Source: Diorhabda sublineata (taxonomy: Eukaryota > Arthropoda > Insecta > Coleoptera > Chrysomelidae). Taken from it: a stretch of 64,000 bases of DNA. The translations under genes were made by a program, and so were the position numbers. Below the pieces are notes generated by a model that did not search any database, was not told where the DNA came from, and saw only the letters and a program-made list of their open reading frames with translations. The stretch spans positions 42,174,294 through 42,238,293 of the forward strand of contig NC_079474.1 in NCBI RefSeq assembly GCF_026230105.1, read 5' to 3'. Every line of letters begins with the position of its first letter. Within the stretch, counting starts at the first letter, position 1. Positions 1-12,645 of this stretch are shown here, piece by piece.

Positions 1-2004
1 TGTAAGATAATTGATACGTTGACACGAGCTAGTCCGTAATCGTAAACTGCAGAGGAAAATTGTAAAAACAATTGAACATCGATAAAGAAAGGATAATAAG
101 TTATGGATCTCATAGACCTACAGTACTGTAAATATATATAGTTTTGTTGATAAATCATCTGAATATTAGATCTCCTTTAATTGAAATTTCGTTTCTTACA
201 TTGACAGTAAAATGAGGTTGTGCTCCAAATAAGCTTCGCCAGTTATCCAGTTTTTAGTTGAGTTTTTTTTCGAAAGTGAACATTCCGACATAAAATAAGT
301 CGACAGAATTTCACTCGCTAAAGGTAACTCCTCTTGCACTTTTAGGGAATGATATGGATGGAATGAATTAGGTCTAATAGTTCGCTGTACAGATGATCAC
401 TTTGTGAATGATACAAACAAAATAAGTTTTCTTCATCCTTTATAAAGAATATTCTCGATTAACACTGAAAAACTTTCCTATTTGACGAGCCCTTCTTCCA
501 ATATTAGAAAATGTTTATTTTCAAATTTTTTTGGCTGAACTTTGAGGCCCAATATCTACTCAAGGATGCAACTTGGTATAAAGGTAAACTATCCCAAATC
601 GTCATATTTTTGGCTCTCATAAAAGCCTCTACTTTGTCGAGTGTCTTATGCGGAACACCCCGTTTATATAATTCAAATATATACTCAATACATTATGCCT
701 TGTCAGTGACACCTTCTAAATAACAGAGAAATGTACTTTAGATAATTGATTGAACTAAAAAACTTTCATATTCATTAAGTAATTAAAAGGTCCTAGTAAA
801 TGTATTGGTATAATGTACCATTCTTTGAATTACGTCACTGGCGTATTTGAAACCAACGATTTCATTTAATAGAGAAGTTGATTCATTATCATTTTTTGTA
901 CGGACCTATTAAAACATCTGAATGATTATAAATGTTATGTTTAAAATCATTAGATAAAATGGAAAAAATCCTCGAAAGAAAACTACCCATAGATTATATA
1001 GGTGAAAATGAGTTTTGAATCCAAGTTCTAATTATCTAGATCTAATGAAAGGAAATAGTATATCATTTAACGAACGAAGAAACTTAGCGAAACCCCACGA
1101 AATTTATTTTCTATCAATTTGTGTTCTCTACACCTGTTTTTATAAATATTTGCCTTCAATGTTACGCAAAATGGAAACTTATTCGTGAATTTCACGCCTT
1201 TCGTTTTATCATCGCTTGGTTTTATATTATTTTTGGGTTTGCATATTTTTTAAACGAAAATCTTCATTTTTCTGGAAACATGGTTTACATCAATTGACTT
1301 AGATGGGACTTAGATGAGAATCTCTTTTGAGTATTGGTAGTTAGAATTGCTCATATCCCGTCAGATATTAAATAAAATACTAAACGTGGATCAAAACATG
1401 TTAAGTTACTAGGATTGGTCCCTCAGTTTCATCGATGACTTTAAAAACCAACCGGCAGGTGAAGTGAGATTATATTTAATATTTTTGTGCAATTTTTTTT
1501 TATTGGGCTTATAAGAATAGGGAATGTATGTGAAGAAGGCTAGAACTTTTCAATATAAATCACCCCCTCATTTTATTCATCTAATGTTTAATTTAAATAT
1601 ACAAATCGTATTCAATTCATCATATATGTTCATAGGAAAATATACATTAATCTATTAAAGTTCACTATCAGAACTGTTTCAAATTCAAGAAATGTGGCTA
1701 CAAAATTCTACAAACAAAACTTCAAAGGACCATTTTTGTGTTCTTCAAGTAAACGAATTTTGTATTGGATTCAGAAGTGGTCACCTGTTGTAATCTCTTT
1801 ATATTGACCTTGATAACATTATATCATATTTCAGTGAAAGCATTCTATGGCTCCTGTAACTTAGCTACAGCTAACAACAAAACAGGTCCTGAAACTAAAC
1901 TGACGGATGCGTTTAGCCCATTTCTGTTTCAGCTAGTTGGTTGCTACTTAAATTTTATCATATAGATAGAAATAAAAACAAATATTTGTATTTGGATATA
2001 ACTG
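1..2004. other. AT-rich DNA without recognisable gene
   Basis: Only short chance open frames are present. The 66-codon frame at 1765-1965 starts with TTG and matches nothing I recognise. No repeat or RNA gene is seen. Confidence 0.6.
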
Positions 2005-2405
2005 TATTGTTTTTCAAAATATTGTCCATTAAGATCAATACACTTTTGTATGCATTTGACTCAATTGTGGAAGTATTTTTTCCATTCCGATTGAAGTACC
2101 TTCAAAACATGTAATTTGAAAGCATCAACTGCTTCTTAATGTGTAGAAAAACGTTTATCTCGAAATTTATTTTTGATCTGCTGGATGACCCTTCCGTTCA
2201 ATGTTTTGACTGTTTAAAAACGTTTTTATTTGAACTGATGTATAATATAATATATACGTATTCTCGTAGTGAAGAATGATTCGTCTTCTTCGATTTTTCG
2301 AACAAAGCTGGCAAACAAATGCTGGTGTACTATTCAGAATTGACCGTTCTACGTTGCTTTAATGGAACGGTGTCCAGTTATTTGGAAAAGACCGATTATT
2401 ATCCA
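2005..2405 (-). pseudogene. mariner (mellifera-type) transposase relic, C-terminal half
   Basis: Read on the minus strand, pieces in shifting frames match the C-terminal half of mellifera-subfamily mariner transposases. They include a block TVPLKQRRTVNSE followed by a stop, then SQNIERKGHPA, then FRDKRFSTH, EAVDAFKLHVLKVLQSEWKK, and the terminal CIDLNGQYFEKQ. The segment that should carry the third catalytic Asp (YSPDLAP...DFF) is deleted between HPA and the RDKRFS block. Several stops and at least two frameshifts make it non-functional. The N-terminal DNA-binding half and any terminal repeat are not visible. In an active element the protein would cut and paste at TA dinucleotides. The same family recurs at 18.2, 26.9 and 45 kb. 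Confidence 0.75.
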
Positions 2406-5221
2406 TAAATTTTACTTTAATATCTGGTTACGTAGCTATTTTATGAAAAACAACTTGAAATAATATCTAAAATATTTAATTTTTGAGTAGTAATAATAAA
2501 TTATACCAAACAAATTTGTCATTTCCATCGACTACTTCATTTCCTATTTAGAATCATCGCAGCTTTTCCTTGCATTTTATAACGTTCAGCCCATTCAGCA
2601 GCTCTACAGATCGATGTATGAGACTGTCTCACAAAAGAATTAAACTTTTGTTCACTTTTGTATGAATATATTCTACAGTTTCAAATGTCTGGTTGAGGAT
2701 ATTTTTCATTGGGATTATTTTGATATTAATTAACTTTAACGATGCTGTGCTATTTTTAGTTAAAATTTAATCATGAAGCCAAACATGAATATACAATACC
2801 TTAATCTTAAATTTTTTATCAATTTCCTTCGTTAAATTTGAATTTTCAACTACGCAAAAAAGATAAACGGATTATTGAAATAAGAGAGTTAATTAGTCAA
2901 ATTTGACTCATCTTGAAGAGGCCATCATTCTGTAATCGATCGATGAAGGTTGATGTTGAAACAAAATATCCGGAAACAATGTTTGATTGTTAGAAAATAA
3001 GTTTCAAAAAAAATATCGCTCCATAATCACTGTATTTTTTAGTAGTTTTGGATATTCTAGGCACCAATAGTCACGATTCACGCGTGATCTGTCTAAAACA
3101 GTGTTGCCAAAAAGAGACCAGCAAAAAAATCACTCGTTATCAAGAAATCTTAACCATATGGGTTCCTTTAGTACTTAGCTACGTTTTCTGATATGAAATA
3201 AGTGACTCCAACTTTTTTTTTGATAAACAGAATGTTATATGTTTTCATAAAAATGTGTTTCCGTCTTTTTGGTCACACATTACACGAAATATTTCAACTA
3301 AAATCACTCAATTAACATATTGTTCATTAAACATCGAATATTTGTGACGAAACTAAGAAATTTTTGGAATCCATAATATGATAAAACTAGTAGTTAACTG
3401 TGAATATTTTACAGTTACTTCTTGCTTAAGAACATTAGAACAGTATGGAGAGAATAGACATCAAATTTATTTTTCATTTTATCTTCTCAGATTCATCAAC
3501 ATTCAAATAAATTTGAAGACTATCTAATAATGGTTTTAGGATTTTGATGAATGGTTTTTGGCTTTTTCTCTATCGATATATTTTATAATCATCGAATATA
3601 GTATTCGACGTAATTATATTAATTTGAAAATAACAATAATAAAAATCGTGACCCCAGGAAAACCATTACAGGATGAACCATACAACGAATATTGAAATGT
3701 TATAGTGAACATAATTTTTAATATTTCTCGTCCGAGAGGTCAGGATAAGGGGGTCTTTCTATAGACAAGAGATTGAAAATAAAGTTACCAAAGTTAATAT
3801 TAAATATAAAACGCTAAATTTTTGTAAAAATATTTGTTATCGTTTATTTGCGTAAACCAGTTAGTGTTCAGATTAGCCAAGTTTCTGGAAAATATCTAGC
3901 TCACCAAATAAAATGAGTTTTTCCAACTTTCGATACGTCAGTTAAATAAATTAAATTAGCATCAAAGTGAAAGTAATCCTTAACATATGATAATAGTGAA
4001 AGGCTTAATATCAAGTTAATATCAATGATAGTCCTAATTATATTTAATTACTGCAGCTAAAATGAGCTTTTTTAATCGAAATGCAATATTTGGAAAAAAG
4101 TGCATCGACTTAAAGTAAGTTTTTTAAGTTTGAAAGGAACTAAATACCCAAAATATGAATCGAAATTGTGTCGCAAGATAAAGGGTTCACTTACAAACCA
4201 ACAACAAATCAACACAAAAAAAATAATGTGAAAAGTTTTTTATTTAGAATTAAACTAAGGCTAACGCCATGCGCGGATACTTTTGTTTTTTTTTGCGGAA
4301 AAATTTCAGTCATTTTAAAGGGTGGAGAAAATAAATATCGGCAAGGGCAGATATCGACATCGCATAAAAAGCTTGTGTTTGAGTTGAAAGATGTTGATAC
4401 TGATGTGCTGCAGTTCCAATATAGGACATTATATTATGTTTAACAGGCAAAAACATTTAAATTTTCTGTACTTGAAATGTTTTCTAATTAAATAAAAAAC
4501 ATCTTACTCTAATACTTATTATCTAGAATATTATTAGTTTTAAGACGTTTTGCTTCATTTGACATCTATAACGATTGCCCAACAAAAATTCCTGATTTTA
4601 TTAAACAAAATAAAAATAGTAAGCACATTTTTTAGTTATTAGCAACCGCCAGACGCATTGAAAAATACAATGGCTGAGACATTTATGTGGATTTCTATGA
4701 ATAAATATACGAAAACAAAGTTAGAAAATTACGTATTTAAAAATGAAACCTTTTAAGACCAGTGGAAAGTCAAAAGCAGTGATTATATAATTTGGATTCG
4801 TCAAGAATTTTTATCCCAAATGGTTTTTATTAACATATTACTCCTATCGTAAGACATTATGGCTAGACCAGACCTGTTAAATTATTTTAGCCTACACCTA
4901 ATTGACAATTGACACAGCTCAAGATTTGCGATGGTGTATTGACCTCGTATTTGTATAACTGTACCTTAAAAGTATTCAGAGTTCAAATGAAGTGTGTTCA
5001 TAACATTTTATATTAACACCGATTAATCAAACAGCCAATGGACTGACTGATAAGATCAGCTTAATCGATGTATTATTATGAATAAATATCAAGCAATTAT
5101 TATGATACTCGTATCTACTACAATTTTTCTAAGTAATTATCCACATGCCATCCGTAACGTGATACTGATCGTCAACCATGATTAATCGAAAATTACCTTT
5201 GTAACAAAACAAACCAATAAA
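2406..5221. other. AT-rich DNA, nothing recognised
   Basis: The longest open frame, 4168-4443 plus (91 codons), begins with GTG rather than ATG. It has no recognisable motif and I do not call it a gene. No other structure is supported. Confidence 0.5.
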
Positions 5222-5480
5222 GTGACAATAGGTCTAAGAAAAAACAAATTCACTATAACAAAAAGTAGAGCGAGAGTATATAAAATAGCGGTAAGACCCG
5301 TACAACATAAACAAGGACAGACACCAAAATGTCAAAATTATACGTGCTATATAACAAAAATAGGGATACAAAAAACAACAGCCAAAACGATGGATGATCT
5401 TCGTTTACGGTTGCCAACTTTTTTACAAGAAATTAAGTATATTCAGGTTTATTTATTGGTTGAATTACATATTTTCTAGA
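5222..5480 (+). pseudogene. possible non-LTR reverse transcriptase fragment
   Basis: An 85-codon open frame with a GTG start contains KSRARVYKIAVRPV. This resembles the segment just downstream of the RT catalytic domain in several insect non-LTR retrotransposons (K.RiYk..vRPv.). Neither the YADD box nor the expected Tyr-Gly after RPV is present, and downstream residues do not continue the match. A chance resemblance is possible. Confidence 0.3.
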
Positions 5481-5696
5481 GATTTTCGCACAACTAATTC
5501 ACAATCTTTTTTAAAAACTTTATCCGCTTCACCATAATTATAACAGAAATTAAAATAATTGAGGAGCTCATTGGTTATTAAATTAATTGATGCTCTATTT
5601 CTGTCCTCCCGCCACTTAGCATTAATTACTGAAAAACTCTTTCAGTAAATGCTGAGGTGCCCATTATTCTTTCCTCGTAGCTCAAAGCGGGCCTTA

Positions 5697-6056
5697 GGCC
5701 CCTTTCACACCAAGCGAATCCGAATCAATCTGGATCACTCCGAATCAAGTTGAATCTGATTCGTCATCTCCACTCTTTCACACCAGCTGAATCAACCTGA
5801 ATCTATAAAAATCCTTCTTACCTGAAATGTTTAATTCTTCGCCAATTTTCCTCCACACAGAAGATATGAGATTTCTGTTGCTGTGATTTTTATCACTGGC
5901 GTCATAAATCGCACTATTTTCTTTAACTTTTAAAATTAATAACTCCACGTCCATCTCGTATGGTTGTTGATTCAAGACTGACCGGACGAGGAATCTGACA
6001 AGTGCGACCTCGAATCAAACCTGATTGAACCAGATTCGTTTGGTGTGAAAGGGGCT
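5697..6056 (-). mobile_element. PIF/Harbinger non-autonomous element carrying a MADF exon
   Basis: A 360-bp element. The left end GGCCCCTTTCACACCAAGCG and the reverse complement of the right end (AGCCCCTTTCACACCAAACG) agree over about 25 bp with two mismatches. It is flanked by TTA at 5694-5696 and 6057-6059, the 3-bp target duplication typical of PIF/Harbinger. These elements normally encode a DDE nuclease plus a second Myb/MADF protein. Here only a fragment of the second gene remains, so this is an internal-deletion derivative that would need a transposase from elsewhere. It does not share terminal sequence with the other TAA-flanked MITE at 40112. Confidence 0.8.
5822..5954 (-). pseudogene. 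MADF-domain first exon of a Harbinger accessory gene
   Basis: Starting at the minus-strand ATG at 5954, 44 codons encode the first part of a MADF (Myb/SANT-like) DNA-binding domain. It reads MDVELLILKVKENSAIYD, then SDKNHSNRNL, then VWRKIGEELNIS. Spacing of LI..V.....IYD...K.......W..I...L matches MADF. The exon ends at 5822 in a textbook donor, TCAG|GTAAG. The rest of the domain and all later exons are missing, because the element end lies about 125 bp further on. Open-frame prediction runs through the donor to 5778, but those residues are probably intronic. In Harbinger elements the MADF/Myb protein binds DNA and helps import the transposase; that role is inferred from the family. Confidence 0.7.
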
Positions 6057-6827
6057 TTAGCGTTTTACATTTGCTTTCGACTGATGTGGTTTCCGTTTGT
6101 AATAATTTCTAGCCAAAATAATTTGAAAAATACTAAGTGCAATGTGCAAGTTTTATAACTTGCAATTGATGCTTGTCGTTTGCTCGATCTTTCACAATTT
6201 CACCATTTTCTTTTTGAAATTATATGGAAAATAATAATTTAAAAGTTTAACGATTTCAACCATTCAGCGATAAAACTTAAATTGTAAAGAAAAGAAATAT
6301 AAATGGATAGGAAGATAAGGAAACTAGTCGAAAGAGTAATATATAAATGAACAGTCTAAATAAGGCTATTGACAGAAAAAGAGGTTTGGTCGGGCCTTTG
6401 CCATATAAATAAGAATCTTTGAAAGAATTTAGTGAAAGCGTGCTGTATTTGGTTAAGATGTGAATACAAATAATCTCTTTTCTTCTCAAAAAGGTGTTGA
6501 TTGTTGTAATAGACCAACACGGGGTGTTTTTCAAACATAATCTAAAATAAATATCGTTTAAATGGTATTAAGATGGAAATGTATGTTAACATAGATTAAC
6601 AATTGATAAACGTTAAGATAGTAGCATAAAAGGATAACTGGAAAAAACCCAGTAAATTATAAATATAGTTAACAATGTTAAACTTTTTTTAAATATATAG
6701 TATTCAAGAACAACTACTTCATTTGAAGCGTTCAAGAAAACTCAACAGAATGTCACAAGGAAATTAATTGCAATATTTCAATCATCTTAACAGTACAGGG
6801 TTAGAAAGAATTTATCGCAAAAAGAAA
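6057..6827. other. AT-rich DNA, nothing recognised
   Basis: Two overlapping minus frames (6277-6538) are low-complexity and lack motifs. Nothing supported. Confidence 0.5.
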
Positions 6828-7000
6828 ATTATCATCTTGACCGATAGCTAAACAGCAGACCCATGCTGATTTGGGAATAATTGGGCAAGTTAAATCAGCT
6901 AGGCAAAATAAATAAAGTTACCATCGTATGGTTCCGGGACTCACTGGAGTACAAGGAAATGAAATAGTAGATACTTTCCGAAGTATGTACTCTTTCATTA
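6828..7000 (+). pseudogene. non-LTR retrotransposon RNase H domain relic
   Basis: Reading plus in shifting frames gives ILTDS (the TDS strand of RNase H), then KLNQLGKINKVTIVW. After a one-base frameshift it continues VPGLTGVQGNEIVDTF, which matches the VPGH.G..GNE.AD signature of Jockey-type RNase H. His of VPGH is replaced by Leu. Stops and frameshifts leave it non-coding. The domain would remove RNA from the RNA:DNA hybrid during target-primed reverse transcription. The following 170 bp are probably the decayed C-terminus. Confidence 0.65.
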
Positions 7001-7172
7001 TATGAAATGAACCCCTTTGTGGAATCGACTACAGGATATTAGAAAAGGACGTATACAAGGGAATATTGAATGTATCAGCATAACAATCTGCGAATATTGT
7101 CATAGCAGAGAATGCAACAGACAACACGAAACTCTAAAGCCTTACACTATTGTATGGACATACTGTTTACAC

Positions 7173-7311
7173 TACCACTACACCAACACTCACAATTACA
7201 CTGTCTGACGCGCGTTTCGATAACCAAGTTATCAAAGGTAAACTGTTTACCTTTGAGTCTTTGAAGACAATAACTTGGTTATCGAAACGAACGCCAGATA
7301 GTGTAATTGTT
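7173..7311. repeat. nested palindromic repeat module
   Basis: Long imperfect inverted arms, about 7192-7231 and 7270-7310, share ACAATTACACTGTCTGACG and TTTCGATAACCAAGTTAT in opposite orientation. Inside lies a second perfect palindrome, CAAAGGTAAAC T GTTTACCTTTG (7233-7255). The left arm with its upstream CACTACACCAACACTCAC recurs at 26397-26457. The right arm continues into GTGTAATTGT. It is a dispersed repeat whose parent element I cannot name. Confidence 0.75.
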
Positions 7312-9700
7312 GATGGCGTATTGGATAGAAAATGACCTTTAACAGCTAGAGGCATGCCCCATATATATTGAGCATCCCCAATGCCACAGTAAGAGAACAA
7401 GACACAATAGATCTTTTGGGTCGCAGTGTATATAACACCCCGCATTATAAACATATATAGGAACATAGCACAGTTTTAGGTTACAACCTATGAGCAAATT
7501 TTCATTGGAGAAAACTATTATGTTAAATAATGTCTCTTAAGATTGTATTATAAAGTGAAATTTAACGGTAGTGTACAGTTATGTCAAGAGTGTCTCTTAT
7601 GTTTAATTCTATATCGACAACCGAACACTCATAGTTGACAGCTTTAATCTTTCGATAATCTTAAATTAAACAGAGAAATGATAGTATTTTATCATTTTAG
7701 TATTTTATCTGCCGTTTTTTTGTAAGTTTCATAAAGATTGTATCGATTATCTGTCTCATTTGACAACAAATTTGTATTGAATTATCAATTGCGCGTCTGA
7801 TTCGAATTAACTTCATCGAATATGATTCTAGAATAATTTGCAAGTATTGATCCGAAATATGGGCTTTTTTGGTAGTTGGCTATAGTTAGATTTGACTCAT
7901 CAACTACGTGAAACTAGTAAAAAGAATGGAAAAAATCAGCTTATTATTTGTGTGGAGTTTACCAAGTTTAAGTATTTTCCATCTAACAAAAGTTTGTAAC
8001 TTGATTTTCTCAAGACGAATCTGCAATCCAGTTTGATTCATGACCATGCTCCTGTCTTTAAAAAGGAATAAAGACGAAATAATGGAAAATAGCTACAATT
8101 TCAGTTGCTAAATTTCGATTTTGTTTTATCATCTTCATAATTTACTCACATAGAAATATCCATGGAAGGCGTAGTTGGTTCTGTTGATAATGACGAAGCA
8201 TCATTCCTTTCCATATCCTTCTATCTTTTTGAGCATCTTTATCTGTAATCGCTCAAGTTTTCAGGAAAATAACCTTTCTGCTCATTAAGTAGTGATAATT
8301 TCGTAACGTTTCTCCTTCTTGGACTCTCATAATTACCCACTAAAATATGCCTTCTTTCATTATTGCATCTGTCTGAGGAAGTCACTTAAAGGTTGGTAAA
8401 GAATCCAATGTAACTGCAGATTTGTATTCAGATGGTTAAAATATTCCAGAAAAATATATTTCCAATACAAAATTATTCCGGAAATTTATTGAATATCCAT
8501 AAATTGTCAAGAAAGCAATTTCTCGTATTTGCTGATCAATACTTGCAAATTGAATAAAAGTGTCATGTAGCGATTTTGACACTGGATTCGTATTAAGCAA
8601 GTCAAATTACATAGAAACACAGGTGTCGCTTACTTAGGTAGACACTTTTTTTGTGTTGTTGTCCTGAGAACTCGGGAGACAAAAATTTGTACCTAACATA
8701 TACGGAAAGTCTCATTCAACTCTTTACTATTTTTTGCAATGATCGTCAATTTTGCTCCAAGTATTATCTCATTTTTACAGAAAAATAAAATTCATCAATT
8801 ATTTATTTCATTGTTTATCCTTATTTCATAAATTTATGCAATAAAATATGTTCGACTTATTGTGATGTCAACACCTCGTTTTTAAACATAAACAAATATA
8901 TTCAAATGTTTGTACAAAAACAACTGGGCAAACTTGATTCTAGTTGTTTTAACCGTCAATTTAAATCCGGATTGTTTATTTTCGATAAATTTTTATTATC
9001 AGATATTTCTCGAGATGTAATCACGTCTAGATAAATTTATTTCTATTGTAAATAAATAGATGATTTAAATGATTCACGGCAATGATTATTCTTTGTAATC
9101 GAGTATTTATTCTTTTGGTTCAAATGAATCTTTGTTATCAACACATTTCACCAGTAAGTTTTAGAGAACTTCGTTAGAAGTATGTTATCTAGTATCGATT
9201 CTATAAGTTTAATTAATATTTTTGAGAATAAAATGGCTCCTTGGGCCGACTCTTTCTAGCTACAATGGAATTTCATTATTAGGCGATTTCGCGCGTGTTT
9301 GATTAATGACCCTCGGTCACATGTTCAATAAAATTCCTCTAGCTTTATATTTCTATGTAGATACTGTAGTAAAAATTTAAAAATATATCTGCTTGCCGCC
9401 TTCGAATAACTTGAAATTATGGGTTACCGTTCCTCAACGTAGAAAACAACTACTTTCTTGGCTTATACCGCAATGAATATTGAATTATATCTCCTCCTAT
9501 CGACCTTTTTTATGTCGTAACTGCTTACCAGTTTCGACTTTTTTGTGTCTCATTACAGTGACGTTACAACCTTTCGTTATGGGGTCTGTAATACTGTAAT
9601 ACGAACTAAAAACTAGACATAGCGATTTGAAATCGATTAATCGATTCCTCGGACCAATAAATCGATATGACTGAACCGATTCAGTGAATCGATATTTTAC

Positions 9701-9705
<5 letters not shown>
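7312..9705. other. AT-rich DNA, nothing recognised
   Basis: Short chance frames only. The minus frame 7167-7466 runs through the palindromic repeat and is not a gene. Around 8610-8665 there is a short imperfect inverted repeat built on AACACAGGTGTC and AGACACTTTTTTTGTGTT. Confidence 0.5.

Positions 9706-9756
<51 letters not shown>
9706..9756. repeat. TA dinucleotide microsatellite
   Basis: An uninterrupted run of about 25 TA units. A minus-strand open frame translates it as a Tyr-Ile repeat; that frame is an artefact. Confidence 0.97.
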
Positions 9757-9760
<4 letters not shown>

Positions 9761-10030
9761 TAATTTTAAAGTTTCATTAAAACAATTCAAAAAATTTGTA
9801 ATCCTTTCACCACCAATGAAGAAGAAAATTTATTAGATTATGGAAAAAATTAATTGTTTCAAATCAGTAGCTATGCTGTCATGGAATTTGGATCGTACTT
9901 AACCGAGACATTTTTGAAAAATCAAAATTTGAAAAATTTACGAATTTACTTGTTAAAAGTTATGTATTGACATTTGTATTTAAATGATACTATGGTTTGT
10001 TAATTATACAGGCAACGCTCTCGAAAAATC

Positions 10031-11163
10031 GGCAAAAGTCCGGCAATGCTCATAAGTCTGGCAACGCTGTCAAAAAAAGATTAAAACGAAACATGTTCGT
10101 GCTTCAGACATTTATGTCTGTGTCACGATAACACGTGCTCGTCGAGTAGACGTGTTTTCAGAATGAACAACCGATAACTCGCTTCAAGAGAGAGTTTTTT
10201 TATGCCTCGTCGTATCTACGTACGAACGCGGATTAAAGCAATTTAGCAAATTTCAATAACAATTTCCGAACTCGCCGCTACCAAATCGTTCAACAGTGTG
10301 GAATACGTACTATAAATTCATAAAAATGGGCTCTGTTGTCGACGCGTTGCGTTCTGAATGACCAGTTGTTTGTAACATCTAATGAAAATATGGACACAGC
10401 GGCGCTGGCGTTAGTTGAACATCCTAAAGAATCTTCAGTGCAGAAATTCATAGTTTACAGCCCGCGTCTCTTCCATCCACCTGAAGAGGATGATTTCGAT
10501 CGTAGATTGAAATTTTGCAAGTGGTACCTTGGTACCTCAAGCTGAACTCTATGTTATATCGGCATAACTGCCTGTATTGAAACGACCAGAATCCTCACGT
10601 CTTCATTGAAGAAGAATTAAACCTGCCTGGGGTGTGTGTGCGGTGGTCGGTATTCATACTGGAGGTCTCGTGGGTTCGTACTTTTTTGGGGGTCACGTGA
10701 CAGGTCAAAGTTATTTAGAAATACTTGAAGATTTACGTAAGCAAGTGGACAACTATCCAACACTCGTGAACATCTGCGTGAACTCAGGATGGAGCTTTGC
10801 CGCACTACACGTTATGTGTGCGGGAGTACCTTAATGTTCATTTTGGATAATGAATACGCCCGCACGGTCATGTGACCTGATACCTAGAGATTTCTTCCTG
10901 TGAGGCCGTCTCAAAGACCGCGGTTTTGCAAGAGGACTAAGCACCCTTTCCGACCTGTGAACCGCTATTGAAGAAGTTGGATCTCTTCGTGGACTGCTTG
11001 AGAAACGTTGCCGTAAATACATTGATCAAGATGGACATCAATTTGAACATTTTCAATAAACTTTTTTCGAATACCTTTTGTAATTTCTTTTAATAAATTC
11101 ATTTTGACGCAGCATTTTTTTTTCTCTTAAAGCAAATTTGTGGCTTGACTTATGCCGACCTAT
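10031..11163 (+). pseudogene. decayed DD41D-type (Tc1/mariner superfamily) transposase
   Basis: Fragments across three frames follow the domain order of the intact transposases at 33.3 and 43.3 kb. MDTAALALVEHPKESSVQK (10390s) is followed by DDFDRRLKFC.WYLG. Next come GGLVGSYFFGGHVTGQSYLEIL (central), QDGALPHYTLCVREYLN with the second catalytic Asp, PARSCDLIPRDFFL with a stop where Trp-Gly is expected, and a tail ending HQFEHFQ at 11058. A poly-A signal AATAAA follows at 11056. Multiple stops and frameshifts kill it, and about seven residues are missing between the second and third Asp. Terminal repeats are uncertain: GCTCATAAGTCTGGCAAC near 10048 resembles the inverted GGCATAAGTCAAGCCAC near 11150. 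It is a different, older lineage from the intact pair, as the ends do not match. Confidence 0.75.
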
Positions 11164-12623
11164 GTATGGGATTGAAAAACTTGGAAACAACTTTTTTAAA
11201 CATGCAAGTCCCATTCTGTTTCATGAAATATATTACCGTGAAATTATGGAGATATGAGCATTAAAAAATTTTAGCGAGTAATTTCTTCTATAATTATAAT
11301 TCAATTACTTTCTAGTTACACCACTGACCGATTGAACTGTTGCTACTATAAAACTAGTAGGTGATTGCCGTTACTTATGTAGCGCCTTAATCCGAACAAG
11401 TCACTTAATTATTTGTTTATCTTTATCTGAAATGGTAAATCGATTGATTAATTTTCTTAATACGATCCCAACCTCAATGAAGTTAATCCATGATTTGATT
11501 ATCTTGTCATCGAAAAAAATAATTGAATCATGTAGTTTATTCATTTTGTATTATAATAAAATAAACGTAAAATCATTATTTTTCGTCATTTGGAAGAATT
11601 AGCAGTAAATATTAAAACGTGAAATACCAATCTTCACTGTGTATACTGGAACTATCTTAATAGTTAACAAATTATTTTATTAAATAATTTAGCTTGATAA
11701 AGTGCGGTAGTATAAAACTAAAAATACTGAAAAATAAAGAGGAATATAAATATCCAAGTTCCTGAAAATAACGTGTTGTTTACGTAGGACAAACATCACG
11801 ATATTTGTAAAATGGAATAAAAATTCATCAATAATTAAAAAACTGAAATAATATATTTTGAAACAAAATCGAATACAAAGGAAATATAATTTAAAAGGGA
11901 AATTCATAATCCTGTTCCTATATTGAAAGATAAATATTTGAAAAACTGTTCACATGATAAGTATGAAATTTGAAAGATGTAAATATTATATACTAATGCT
12001 TAAATTTATTATAAAAAATAAACTCGTTTTTTGTCATTTCCTATCAAGTGATTCTAATGAGACTACTGGTAAACAATTTATTTTTGATATGGCTTCTGAA
12101 AATAAATCCAACGATATCACACCACTTGGTTATAATATCCAGTTATTCTATTTATTTCTACAAAAATTTATTACAGCGATATTTTGCGCTCGAAAATTGA
12201 GGAAACCGTGAATAAAAAAAATATATTACAGCAATAAAAAGCACTGTCATTCATTATTGGTCATAATTTTGTGAAGACACTGTAATAATAAGTAAATAAG
12301 GCCTCCAATTTTTTCTTTATGATTAATATGTTTACATGCTACTCATTTATAGGGAATGTGGATAAACATAACGAATCGCACTTCTGCTGAAGCAGTAAAT
12401 ATGGAAATACAGTGCCGTATTATGCTGATGATGAAATATAAAGTAAACTATATAATAATATTTTGATTGGTCCAACTCTCAAAGTTTCTTATTTATGGAG
12501 TTCAGGTGATTTAAAATTCCAATTGATGAATTTCCTATTCATGAATAACCATAACTAAAAATAGAAAAAACCTAAAGCCAATGTAGTTGCATGTGTATGA
12601 CGTAGAATACTTACAGTATTTTC
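11164..12623. other. AT-rich DNA, nothing recognised
   Basis: Frames at 11689-11907 (minus) and 11954-12211 (plus) lack motifs. No repeat is seen. Confidence 0.5.
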
Positions 12624-12645
12624 GATAAGTTTTTAAAAACTTATC
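12624..12645. repeat. perfect 22-bp palindrome
   Basis: GATAAGTTTT followed immediately by its continuation TAAAAACTTATC reads identically on both strands. AT-rich palindromes arise by chance, so its significance is unknown. Confidence 0.6.

Noticed and set aside
4168..4443. 91-codon open frame
   Set aside because: GTG start, no recognisable domain, AT-rich composition; not better than chance.
9497..9790. 97-codon frame with a Tyr-Ile repeat
   Set aside because: It is a translation of the TA microsatellite.
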